Assembly: GCF_016836705.1 (NCBI RefSeq) | Contig: NZ_JAFCGY010000039.1 | Coordinates: 1 to 42,860 of the forward strand | Origin: Mesorhizobium caraganae | GTDB lineage: Bacteria; Pseudomonadota; Alphaproteobacteria; Rhizobiales; Rhizobiaceae | Direction: 5' to 3' | DNA: 42,860 nt | In this document: positions 24,894 through 32,351 of the stretch, in pieces | Position numbering within the stretch: the first letter of the stretch is position 1 | How the letters are laid out: each line of letters opens with the position of its first letter | Translations under genes and position numbers: made by a program | Notes under the pieces: generated by a model | What the model saw: only the letters and a program-made list of their open reading frames with translations | Databases searched by the model: none | What the model was told of the DNA's origin: nothing

Positions 24894-25042
24894 TCAAACG
24901 ACCGGATGCGCCGATCCCCTGGTCCACGGTCCCCGTCGAAGGTTGCTGCAAGACCTGTTCTGCAGGCAAAGCGTGCGGCGATAGCTGTATTTCGAGGGAC
25001 AAGCGCTGTCATAAGGCGCCAGGGTGCGCCTGCGATGGATAG
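24827..25042 (+). CDS. Secreted cysteine-rich peptide (eight cysteines)
   Basis: A 71-residue precursor follows a TGGGGGC ribosome binding site. Residues 1-20 (MFRIVAGLVVAGVLMPAQFG) form a signal peptide. The last 35 residues carry eight cysteines in the order CC-x2-C-x5-C-x3-C-x6-C-x5-C-x-C, including GKACGDSCIS and the end GCACDG. I recall similar GK-x-CGDSCI...C-x4-GCAC peptides scattered through proteobacteria, annotated as hypothetical. The cysteines could form disulphides in the periplasm or bind a metal. It is 53 bases after the phospholipase D-like gene on the same strand, so it may be co-expressed. A truncated leader copy lies before that gene. Confidence 0.7.
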   Translation: MFRIVAGLVVAGVLMPAQFGSIIKRPDAPIPWSTVPVEGCCKTCSAGKACGDSCISRDKRCHKAPGCACDG

Positions 25043-25336
25043 GCGCCCACTGCGAAGGACACAGCTCTTCAGCCTGTTCTTGATGCTCTGAAGTCCAATC
25101 GGAGCCTTCTGGGGTCGGCAGCTCCGGGACGAAGAGTGGAAGCGATCCTACGGGGCGAGATCCTATTTGTGGACCACGAACTTATCTAAGTGCGGGGGAA
25201 ACCCGGTAGATAACGAAAAGTATCAGAGATGGCAATCTTTTTGAAAACTTGTTGACAGACCTTTCCGGGTGAAAATCTCGTTTGTCTTTTCCTACGCAGG
25301 ATGCATCAGTTCTGATGCTGCACGGGGGGGCAAATC

Positions 25337-26185
25337 ATGAAACTTTTCATAAGGGGATCAATCGGAGTTTGCTTGGCTGTTTCTGGGTGCGGAAGTGTCC
25401 CCAAGCTTCAGACCGACATCGGATTGCTGCGTATTTCTGACATTGTCGACAATATTCGGTGCGAGCTACAGGAAGGGCGCGACGGCAACGCAAAGACAGG
25501 CGTCGGGCCGGCATCATTCCTGACTGAGAAAGAAGAGTGGAACGCTGGAGTCGACCTCTCTTTGAACGTGATTGCCGAAGGTGGTGGGAACGGGAGCGCC
25601 GGCAACGATGTGCCTTACATTCCACAAACTGCCACATTGGCTCTTTCCACGGACGTCACGGGCACGGCCGACCGGCAGGTCGGCTATAAGTTCACAATCG
25701 GCATGGGCGTTAGAGATCCAATTGACTGTAACCACGAGGCCGTTGAAGCGCGCAGGACGCACGGCATCCGTTTGATGGGGGACTTGGGTATCGCCAGTTG
25801 GTTGGCCCAGCTGCAGGATGCTTATGCGGAGACCCGAACGAAGCCGGAATCCGTGGCGTATACCCTGAGTTTCAAACTCGTCCAGAAGGGGGAAGCCAGC
25901 GTAAAAATAGTCAAGATTCCCTTCGACACCGCCCAGGCTAGCCTTGGTTGGGGTTGGAAAGGCACGTGGACTGACACGAACAAGATCATTATCACCTTTG
26001 CCCCCAAGCCCGCCAAGACACCGAAGAAAGAGGTCGAGCGGCCGAAGCGAGCGACCAAGCTACCGGAAGGTCAGAAACCCAAGGAGGTCATCCCGCCAGC
26101 TCCACCACCCGTCGACGAGGGGGCAAAGGAGAGACTTCTTAACGACCTCGACTTCCTGATTTTGCAGCAAAAGCTAGAACAATAG
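25337..26185 (+). CDS. Lipoprotein of unknown function with a Pro/Lys-rich tail
   Basis: The 282-residue protein begins MKLFIRGSIGVCLAVSGCGS; VSGC is a lipobox with the lipidated cysteine at residue 18. After a short linker come ISDIVDNIRCEL (near 35-46) and a beta-rich domain up to about 225, with repeated strands (NAGVDLSLNVIAEGGG, TLALSTDVTGTA). The tail (225-262) is Lys/Pro rich (KPAKTPKKEVERPKRATK), as in periplasmic proteins that span toward peptidoglycan, and ends in a short helix. It has its own promoter region (25043-25336). I have seen the SDIV...I.CEL opening in other hypothetical lipoproteins but know no function. Confidence 0.6.
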   Translation: MKLFIRGSIGVCLAVSGCGSVPKLQTDIGLLRISDIVDNIRCELQEGRDGNAKTGVGPASFLTEKEEWNAGVDLSLNVIAEGGGNGSAGNDVPYIPQTATLALSTDVTGTADRQVGYKFTIGMGVRDPIDCNHEAVEARRTHGIRLMGDLGIASWLAQLQDAYAETRTKPESVAYTLSFKLVQKGEASVKIVKIPFDTAQASLGWGWKGTWTDTNKIIITFAPKPAKTPKKEVERPKRATKLPEGQKPKEVIPPAPPPVDEGAKERLLNDLDFLILQQKLEQ

Positions 26186-26218
26186 AACAACGCGACCGGC
26201 GACTATACGCTTCAACTA

Positions 26219-26254
26219 GCGAAGGTTCGTACATTCGTATGTACGGCCCTTCGC
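26219..26254. terminator. Strong two-stem hairpin downstream of the lipoprotein gene
   Basis: GCGAAGG (26219-26225) pairs with CCTTCGC (26248-26254), and inside it CGTACAT (26228-26234) pairs with ATGTACG (26239-26245) over a TCGT loop, with a 2x2 internal loop between the stems. It starts 34 bases after the stop at 26185. No T-tract follows, so it may act as an mRNA-stabilising structure or factor-dependent terminator. Confidence 0.5.
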
Positions 26255-26354
26255 CAGTCGTATCAGGCGACGATCCCGGCCGGCACGAGACGGCGTGCTG
26301 AGCTGGCTCGCCCCCTGCACGGGAGCGCAGTGAAGGAGAGGGCAGGAACGGGAC

Positions 26355-26412
26355 AAGACGGCTGCGCCGGCTAGAAGGGAACGACAGCGGCTCCGGGCGG
26401 ACCAGCAACAGG
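26355..26412. repeat. 58-bp repeat shared with 18702-18758
   Basis: Second copy of the element whose minus strand encodes VAGPPGxxxVPF and a stop. Here the tail reads AAVVPF, so the acidic residues seen in the other copy (DDVPF) have been lost. Confidence 0.7.
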
Positions 26413-26587
26413 GAAAGCTTGGCCGACGTAGGCGCGATCTTGGGGGAAGCGCCGTGGCTTACTACTAGCGGCCAAGCTCCTTGGTGTGGCTGGGTTCATC
26501 GTCCTGTTCTGGCCATCGCATTGGCGAGCATCGAGCACGCTCCATGTTGATTTCCTCTTCTCCACAACGCCCCACTGACAAGATAAT

Positions 26588-26709
26588 CGGAGCAATTTGC
26601 GTGCCGGGTTGACGCTCCGTTTGCGTTCCACCGCTTGCCCGCTAACCGGTGGCCCGGCCTTGACAGCCTTTCGGTCGGGCTTGCGACATTCTTGTCCAGT
26701 TTCGGACAT
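26588..26709. repeat. About 120-bp repeat shared with 36785-36904
   Basis: Both copies start CGGAGCAA and end with CTTGCGACATTCTTGT followed by CAG and TTCGGACAT, with roughly 75-80 per cent identity by eye between. On the minus strand each encodes a start codon and a similar N-terminus (MSE--QECRK-D-K--KAG-P--G), which then diverges. Confidence 0.65.
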
Positions 26710-27788
26710 AGAAGGTTGCCGATCGACACGCTCGGGGAGACCAAATGGAACCTCAGGCATGTTAACGTCTCACCAGGGCGGAACTTGATCCCAACGAATT
26801 CGGACCAGGGCGCCTTTGCTGAAGAGCGCGCGCTCATGGTTGCTGCGCCAGCCGTGTCTGCGCCATAGCCGCGCCTACGCACGCAAGGACACGCTAACGG
26901 CAGACGCTATGCAATCGCTGCACTGCCCGGTGCGGCATCGGCTCGGTCTGCCCGCTTCGTCATTCCCAAGCCGGTCACGGAAGCGCTGAATACCCGCACC
27001 ATGCAGCACCTTTGTTCAGTGTGGTGACCATGCAGTTATAGCGCGCACCCGGCCTAAGCGAAGACGTCCTCGCGGAGCCAAAAGGATCCCTGCAAAAGCT
27101 CTTCATTTAAAATGGCATGGCGCTTGCTACTCGTGGGTAGAGCCCATCAAAGCACGAAGAAAGCGACTACCGAACCATGGCTGACACGCGAAGCTCTATA
27201 CGATCGCCCGAGGCGACGGCGCCCATTCCCGCTGAAGATCGGGACATCATCCGCTTCGGAGATCCGTGCTTGGTAGCTGCTTTGCGGATGGCTAGTCCGA
27301 TGCCGACACGGCATCACGTGGCGCTCGCGCAATTGCCGTTTACCGGTTCTGATCAGCATGTGAGTGCCCAAGAGCCCCATGAAAGGGTCACCCAAGCCAA
27401 GGTCGGCGGGTCACGGGCAAGCCACGACAATAAGCTGAACCAGTTCGGTGACGCGGGTCTCTTGCGTGAAGTCACATTTGCGGCTTCACACGCTTGTTCC
27501 GATACTGGCCACTTCCGGTTGCTATCACCTTCATCCCGGGCAGGAGCAGCGGGTGATCGATGCCGCTTCCGGCGTCGTAGCCGCGGAAAGAGTGACCAAG
27601 CGGCTCGAAGGCCTCCAGATCCCTCATATAGATGCCGTTCGGGTGACGAAGACCAGGAGCTAGGCCGTTCCCATGCACTCGCGAGCCGCGACGGCCTCAT
27701 CTCATGCCCGGCATGCGGGCCGCAGCTCGGTATTGCGCCAGTCCCAGCCGAAATCCAGTGCGCCAGTTTTTTCTAAAGGAGCAAGTCG
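26710..27788. other. Long stretch before the peroxiredoxin gene, no gene recognised
   Basis: Frames of up to 199 codons exist (27177-27776 plus), but their composition is irregular and no motif appears. It probably contains decayed sequence plus the regulatory region of prx-rpoN2. I found no convincing NifA upstream site (TGT-N10-ACA). A weak GG-N10-GC match at 27710-27723 is discussed under rejected items. Confidence 0.45.
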
Positions 27789-28322
27789 ATGACCGTTCAA
27801 AAGAAGGTTCCCTTCGTCACCTTTCTCACGCGTGTACGCGATGAGTCAGTCCAGGGGCCAAATCCATATCGCTGGGAAGAAAAGACATCCGACGACTATT
27901 TCGGTGGCAAGCGCGTCATCCTGTTCTCGCTGCCTGGTGCCTTCACCCCGACCTGCTCGACCTACCAACTGCCCAATTTCGAAAAGCTCTATGACGAGTT
28001 TGAGAAGGAGGGAATTGACGCGATCTACTGTGTCTCCGTCAACGATGCCTTCGTCATGAATGCGTGGGGGAAGTCCTTGGGCCTGCAGAAGGTCGAGCTC
28101 ATCCCCGACGGCTCAGGCGAGTTCACGCGCAAAATGGGCATGCTGGTCGCCAAGGACAATCTCGGCTTCGGTATGCGCTCCTGGCGTTACGCCGCTCTGA
28201 TCAACAATGGCGTGGTGGAGCAGTGGTTCGAGGAGGAAGGTTTCTCCGATAACTCTGAGACCGACCCTTATGGCGTCTCATCCCCACAGAACGTTCTTGA
28301 AACGTTGAAAGCCGCTGCATGA
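27789..28322 (+). CDS. prxS: Atypical 2-Cys peroxiredoxin (Prx5-like, symbiotic PrxS type)
   Basis: The 177-residue protein has the peroxidatic motif LPGAFTPTCST with C56, the active-site Pro/Thr/Cys arrangement of the Prx5/AhpE-like group, and a second cysteine C81 in AIYCVSVND as a possible resolving partner. The usual late motif FGMRSWRYAALI is present. It reduces hydrogen peroxide and organic peroxides in the cytoplasm. It follows an AAAGGAGC ribosome binding site and precedes rpoN by 172 bases. A prxS-rpoN2 arrangement is known from Rhizobium etli, where the gene is expressed in nodules under NifA/RpoN control and protects nitrogen-fixing cells from peroxide. The same regulation is likely but not visible as a clear promoter. 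Confidence 0.88.
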   Translation: MTVQKKVPFVTFLTRVRDESVQGPNPYRWEEKTSDDYFGGKRVILFSLPGAFTPTCSTYQLPNFEKLYDEFEKEGIDAIYCVSVNDAFVMNAWGKSLGLQKVELIPDGSGEFTRKMGMLVAKDNLGFGMRSWRYAALINNGVVEQWFEEEGFSDNSETDPYGVSSPQNVLETLKAAA

Positions 28323-28383
28323 CCTACTGCGCATTGATCGTGCAGCGGTATTTGGGCCACGACGTGCACAAAAACAGAACTCC

Positions 28384-28423
28384 AAAGCGCATCCCATAAG
28401 GCCGGTGAAATGTGATGCGCTTT
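28384..28423. promoter_or_regulatory. Long inverted repeat between prx and rpoN2
   Basis: AAAGCGCATC (28384-28393) and GATGCGCTTT (28414-28423) are perfect 10-base inverted arms separated by 20 bases. It begins 62 bases after the prx stop and ends 71 bases before the rpoN start. It could attenuate prx transcription, be a processing site, or be a regulator site. A short T-run (CTTTAG) is too poor for a classical terminator. Confidence 0.5.
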
Positions 28424-28494
28424 AGAGGCGTCGACCCTGTGAGAGATCCAATGAGCCACGGCCAAGAGCTTCTTTGACAGGAACTGCACGGACC

Positions 28495-29904
28495 ATGCAA
28501 TCATCAGTGAGCCTACTTCAGAAACAGTCGCTTGTTGCATCGCCTCAACTCATTGAGTCGATTCGCTTGCTGCAACTGGCGCATGCCGAACTGCATCAAT
28601 TCGTAGAACAGGAACTCGAGAAGAACCCGCTTTTGGAGCCTGCGCCAAAGGACGACGGGCCTTTTGGCGAGGTTGAAGGACCGACCTGGGCCGGCTCCCC
28701 GGACCGGCCCAGGCAAGGGAAATCCCTGCCCAGTACGACCAGTACCGCGCCGGGTGATGGACCTGCCCTCGAGGAATTTGTCGCCTTGGCCGAAACGTTG
28801 CACGACCATGTCGCTTGTCAGATCGCCCTCACTGCATTCACACCGCAGGAGCGGCTGATTGCTGGCGAGCTTGCCGGCCATCTGGAAGACACCGGCTATC
28901 TCCAGGTGAACCCTTTGGAGCTGGCCGGGAGCCTAAACGTCCGACTGGCTGATGTGGAACGGGTTCTGCGAACCTTGCAGCACTTTGATCCACCGGGAAT
29001 TTTTGCACGAACTCTCAGCGAATGTCTCGAGATACAGCTGCGCCAGCGAGACCGGTTCGACCCGGCGATGGCGGCTTTGGTTGCCAATCTTGAGATGCTT
29101 GCGCGACGGGATTTTCAGGCATTGAAGCAGCGTTGCGGCGTCGATGAAGACGACCTCCTCGACATGTTGCAGGAAATCCGTGCGCTCGATCCCAAGCCTG
29201 GAAACAGGTTCCAATCCGGAGCGCCGGAATCCATCGTACCCGACGTCTGGGTGATGCCTTCGCGCGGAGGTGGATGGCAGATCGAACTTGATCCGAACAC
29301 GTTGCCCAAGGTGCTAATCAACCAAAGCTATGTCGCGGAAGTCTCACGCCGGGCCGGCCAAAATTCGAAAGATATGGCCTTTCTCAACGAATGCCTGCAA
29401 AATGCGAACTGGCTAATCCGCAGCCTCGATCAGCGCGCCAAGACGATCCTCAAGGTTGCGACTGAAATCGTGCGCCAGCAGGATGCCTTTTTGGAACATG
29501 GCGTCGCCCACCTGCGGCCTCTCAATCTCAGGACTGTCGCTGACGCGATCAACGTGCACGAGTCGACGGTAAGCCGGGTGACATCGAACAAGTACATGCT
29601 TACCCCGCGCGGGGTGTTCGAACTGAAGTATTTTTTCACTGTCGCGATCGCCTCCTCCGAAGGCGGTGACGCGCACTCCGCTGAAGCTGTCCGCCATCTG
29701 ATCAGGACAATGATCGGGGTGGAATCGCATGACGACGTACTTTCTGACGAAGACATCGCCGTCCGGCTCAAGGAAACCGGCATCGATGTCGCTCGCCGCA
29801 CCGTCACAAAATATCGCGAGGCGATGAACATCCCCTCCTCCATACAGCGGCGCCGAGAAAAGCGCTTATGGCTCAACGGCGATGAAGGCCTGAAGGCCTC
29901 GTAA
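28495..29904 (+). CDS. rpoN2: RNA polymerase sigma-54 factor, symbiotic second copy
   Basis: The 469-residue protein starts MQSSVSLLQKQSLVASPQLI (ATG at 28495; a TTG at 28474 in frame is not needed). Region I is Gln/Leu rich (ESIRLLQLAHAELHQFVEQE, LEKNPLLE) and contacts activators. The core-binding middle follows (LAGELAGHLEDTGYLQ, LDPKPGNRFQ). The helix-turn-helix is LRTVADAINVHESTVSRVTS, and the RpoN box ARRTVTKYREAMNIPSS is intact near the C-terminus for recognition of the -24 element. Sigma-54 drives nif, fix and other NifA-dependent genes. A second rpoN next to prx and nifQ is characteristic of symbiotic replicons, the housekeeping copy being elsewhere. It converges on nifQ with an 18-base gap. 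Confidence 0.95.
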   Translation: MQSSVSLLQKQSLVASPQLIESIRLLQLAHAELHQFVEQELEKNPLLEPAPKDDGPFGEVEGPTWAGSPDRPRQGKSLPSTTSTAPGDGPALEEFVALAETLHDHVACQIALTAFTPQERLIAGELAGHLEDTGYLQVNPLELAGSLNVRLADVERVLRTLQHFDPPGIFARTLSECLEIQLRQRDRFDPAMAALVANLEMLARRDFQALKQRCGVDEDDLLDMLQEIRALDPKPGNRFQSGAPESIVPDVWVMPSRGGGWQIELDPNTLPKVLINQSYVAEVSRRAGQNSKDMAFLNECLQNANWLIRSLDQRAKTILKVATEIVRQQDAFLEHGVAHLRPLNLRTVADAINVHESTVSRVTSNKYMLTPRGVFELKYFFTVAIASSEGGDAHSAEAVRHLIRTMIGVESHDDVLSDEDIAVRLKETGIDVARRTVTKYREAMNIPSSIQRRREKRLWLNGDEGLKAS

Positions 29905-29922
29905 CCCTGACGAAAGCGGCCC

Positions 29923-30543
29923 TTAATCCAATGCGATCCCGTTCTTGACCCGCATGAGGCGGCTTTCGCCTTCCTCCGGGCCGAAGCAGCTTTCGAAATC
30001 ACTGCATTCCCGGCAATTGGGCGCCGTGCATAGCGAAAAACCTTCGGCCTCGCACAGTTTGCGATAAAAGTACTTCTTCCATTTCATGTTTTGGGTGTTG
30101 CCTTCCGCCAGCGTCGGAAAGTGCGTGGCAAGCAGGCGGCTGAGCTCGGCCCGATTGAAGAGGCCAAGGTCCTGCCAGAGATGGTCGTTGCGCATCGCGC
30201 GCCGGGCGATGATCTTGGCGAAGCGGGCGCTCCCCGGGTCGCCCGGCCGGGCATGCGCCAGCAGCAGGCCGCGCAGAAGTTCTTCCTCCATATCCGGCTC
30301 TGGCTCGCTGGCGTCATCCAAGGTGAAGGCTTTTATGGCGCTAGCAGGAAAACTGCGGGTCAGGACATCGCTCAACTCGGCCCGGGAAAGGCCGGTTGAC
30401 TGCGTCGCCGTCGCCTCGCCGGACTCGACCTCCTTGAGCGCACACGACAGGACACAGGCAAACACATGCTGGTCGAACTCCTTCTCCAGCTCGATCCGAG
30501 GCCATTGGCCGGGGCTAAGACAGCCATCGTTTTGGGCGAACAT
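29923..30543 (-). CDS. nifQ: NifQ, molybdenum donor for nitrogenase cofactor synthesis
   Basis: The product is 206 residues from the ATG at 30543, chosen because AGGAG lies 9 bases upstream; the open frame continues to 30771, but that part belongs to the decayed fdxB. The C-terminal metal site is complete, C-x4-C-x2-C-x5-C (CTAPNCRECSDFESC). Other family features are FDQHVFACVLSCALKE near the start, LLRGLLLAHARPG, MRNDHLWQDLGLFNR and MKWKKYFYRKLCEAEG. NifQ carries a Mo-Fe-S cluster and passes molybdenum to NifEN/NifH for FeMo-cofactor assembly. The gene looks functional. It converges on rpoN2 and lies downstream of fdxB, the usual neighbour in rhizobia. Confidence 0.93.
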   Translation of the reverse strand: MFAQNDGCLSPGQWPRIELEKEFDQHVFACVLSCALKEVESGEATATQSTGLSRAELSDVLTRSFPASAIKAFTLDDASEPEPDMEEELLRGLLLAHARPGDPGSARFAKIIARRAMRNDHLWQDLGLFNRAELSRLLATHFPTLAEGNTQNMKWKKYFYRKLCEAEGFSLCTAPNCRECSDFESCFGPEEGESRLMRVKNGIALD

Positions 30544-30599
30544 GGTCCCGTTCTCCTGGGTTGGTCTCGTCAGATCATGCAGCGACCCTGTCAGCCGCA

Positions 30600-30890
30600 A
30601 CATGGGTCTGGCGTCCTTCGGGCAGACGCGGGCGCAGGCTCCACCGGCAATGCAGCGGCTGGCATGGTCAACGACCATGATCATGCGATTGAGCCAGCCG
30701 TCGAAGGCATCGTCCTCGCCGTCGCGGGCGCCAAGGATTTTACCCGGGTCATCGACGCCGTGAAGGTGCATGACCTTGCGCGATCAGACTTGAAGCAGCG
30801 GCAGCGGCCGCTGCAGGCAGAGCCGTTGATAGCGGCGACACATTCCGGCACCCATCTGGCGCCGTCGAGAGTGACGAAAGCGCTACTCAT
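30600..30890 (-). pseudogene. fdxB: fdxB, nif-specific ferredoxin III, frameshifted and missing cluster cysteines
   Basis: The ATG at 30890 opens MSSAFVTLDGARWVPECVAA, the typical FdxB beginning (AFVTRDG--WVPE). The first cluster region reads CSGRCRCFK where CxxCxxCFKVC is expected. About 30790 the frame shifts, and the rest continues as VMHLHGVDDPGKILGA, then DGEDDAFDGWLNRMIMVVD and CIAGGACARVCPKDA. In the second cluster one cysteine of CxxCxxCxxxCP is replaced by glycine. The frame then runs on without its normal stop into the nifQ frame. FdxB would donate electrons in nitrogenase cofactor synthesis. The double loss of ligands plus the frameshift mark it as a pseudogene, so another ferredoxin must serve that role if the strain fixes nitrogen. 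Confidence 0.75.
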
Positions 30891-30995
30891 CGAAAAGCGA
30901 TCTTTTAAGTTCCGTCCATGAGCCTGCCGTTGGACGTGCGCTTATGCCAGCTTGAACGATCATGCAGCTGAGGCAAAAAGTTCAAGCCGTTTCGT

Positions 30996-32048
30996 TCAAA
31001 CCTGCGCATGACCCAGCGACTTGTTGATCGCGGGAATGATCCTGTCGCCCCAGAGCTCGATCTGGCGCAGCATCGTCTTTTGGTCGAAATCTCCCAATTG
31101 GGTCTGAATTGCGATCTGGTCCGGTTTCAAGATGTCCATCTCTTCCAGCAGGCGATCAATCACGCGATTGACACTGCCAATCGGCAGGTTCTTACGCATA
31201 GTCTCGAACGACAGATCCTGCTGCGTCGGTGTTTCCTGCAGCAGATAGCCGTCGTGGCTCTGCTGACGGCGCTGATGCAGTGCCTCAGACAGCCGGCGCT
31301 GGAAGCGGGCGTTATCGAGATAGCTGTTGATCTCCGCCTGGTCGTCGCTGGCATAGCAGCAGCGCAGCAGCGATATTTTGGCGTCCGTGACATTCCTGCC
31401 CTCGCAAGCCGCTGTCTTCTCGATGGTTCCGCGCAGCGCGCTCAAAGCCTCCAGGCCATCGTGGAATGCTGTGACAAAGAAATTGTGTCCCTCGCGATAG
31501 GCCCGCTCCATGCGCGCCGGCCCGCCGGCGATCCAGATCGGCGGGGTCGGCTTCTGGACGGTGCGCACCGAAATCGCCGTCGGGGGTATGGTCTCATACT
31601 GGCCGTCATGCTCGAAGACCTTCTGGTTGAGGCCCTTGAGAAGGATGTCCAGGTATTCCGAGAAGACGGCCGGCGCCTCATCGATATGGACGCCGAAACG
31701 CTCGAACTCGAATTGCTGGTATCCCGAGCCGACGCCGAGTTCAAGGCGGCCGTTCGCAACGATATCGGCGAAGCCGATCTCGGAAAGCAGGCGCTGCGGT
31801 TGATAGAGCGGCAGCACGCAGACTGCAGTGCCGAGGCGAATGGTGTTCGTCACGCCGGCGCAGTGCGCCACCATCATCAAGGGCGACGGAATCAGGCTGT
31901 AATTGTTGAAGTGGTGCTCGGCGAACCAGGCGGTGCCGAAGCCGGCCTGCTCCGAAACGATAGCCTGTTGGATGGAGTTTCGGATGACGCTGTCGGAAGA
32001 TTGATGGTAGCCACGCTGGGCGGCCAGGATGAAGGTGGCGAATTCCAT
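30996..32048 (-). CDS. Luciferase-like flavin-dependent monooxygenase (LLM class, Y4vJ-like)
   Basis: The 350-residue protein follows an AAGGAAGCCC ribosome binding site. The LLM fold is evident from GFGTAWFAEHHFNNYSL (residues 36-52), RLGTAVCVLPLYQPQRLLSE (71-90), GRLELGVGSGYQ (100-111) and PIWIAGG (168-174). These enzymes use reduced flavin from a separate reductase to oxygenate a substrate. The operon has a remnant of a flavin reductase gene, so the reductant may now come from elsewhere. It is the last gene of the P450 operon. A homologous gene (y4vJ) lies in the same order beside y4vI and the P450 gene on the symbiotic plasmid of strain NGR234, as far as I remember. The substrate is unknown. 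Confidence 0.87.
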   Translation of the reverse strand: MEFATFILAAQRGYHQSSDSVIRNSIQQAIVSEQAGFGTAWFAEHHFNNYSLIPSPLMMVAHCAGVTNTIRLGTAVCVLPLYQPQRLLSEIGFADIVANGRLELGVGSGYQQFEFERFGVHIDEAPAVFSEYLDILLKGLNQKVFEHDGQYETIPPTAISVRTVQKPTPPIWIAGGPARMERAYREGHNFFVTAFHDGLEALSALRGTIEKTAACEGRNVTDAKISLLRCCYASDDQAEINSYLDNARFQRRLSEALHQRRQQSHDGYLLQETPTQQDLSFETMRKNLPIGSVNRVIDRLLEEMDILKPDQIAIQTQLGDFDQKTMLRQIELWGDRIIPAINKSLGHAQV

Positions 32049-32081
32049 GGGGCTTCCTTGTTTACGGAGGGAGTTTGCCGA

Positions 32082-32351
32082 TCAGGGGATGCGCTCGGCA
32101 TGCGCACTGAAGGCGTTGGCCGCGGTGGCGATGGAGTCGTGCGGCAACCCGCTTGCCATTGGGCGGGTGCAGGCGCGCCCGGGAGCGATTGGAACTGCTT
32201 CGACCGCGATGAGGACGGTTTCGTCATGGCCGAAGATGACATGCTCGATTGCAGGAAGCGCTGCGGGCGCGCGCAGCCGAAGCCTGAAGCCCTGGACGTC
32301 CTCGGCTTCGATGAGCCGCAGCCCGTCGGCTGGCGATTGGTCGATACTCAA
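32082..32351 (-). CDS. Small unknown protein of the P450 operon (89 residues)
   Basis: Its ATG overlaps the stop of the double-SDR gene (ATGA, 32348-32351), and its stop is 33 bases before the LLM start, so it is embedded in the operon and translationally coupled. The sequence (MSIDQSPADGLRLIEAEDVQ, then GFRLRLRAPAALPAIEHVIF and HDETVLIAVEAVPIAPG) is beta-rich with a hydrophobic core and no cysteines. I cannot assign a family. An accessory subunit or a ligand-binding protein is conceivable. Confidence 0.6.
   Translation of the reverse strand: MSIDQSPADGLRLIEAEDVQGFRLRLRAPAALPAIEHVIFGHDETVLIAVEAVPIAPGRACTRPMASGLPHDSIATAANAFSAHAERIP

Larger units (their letters stand above)
26186..26587. other. 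Non-coding stretch with a hairpin and a repeat copy
   Basis: This stretch contains the 36-base double-stem hairpin at 26219-26254 and the 58-bp repeat at 26355-26412. No gene is visible. Confidence 0.5.

Noticed and set aside
27710..27723. GG-N10-GC skeleton as a possible sigma-54 promoter before prx
   Set aside because: The surrounding consensus is poor (CCGGCAT and CCGCA instead of TGGCAC and TTGCA) and there is no NifA site upstream, so it may be chance in GC-rich DNA.
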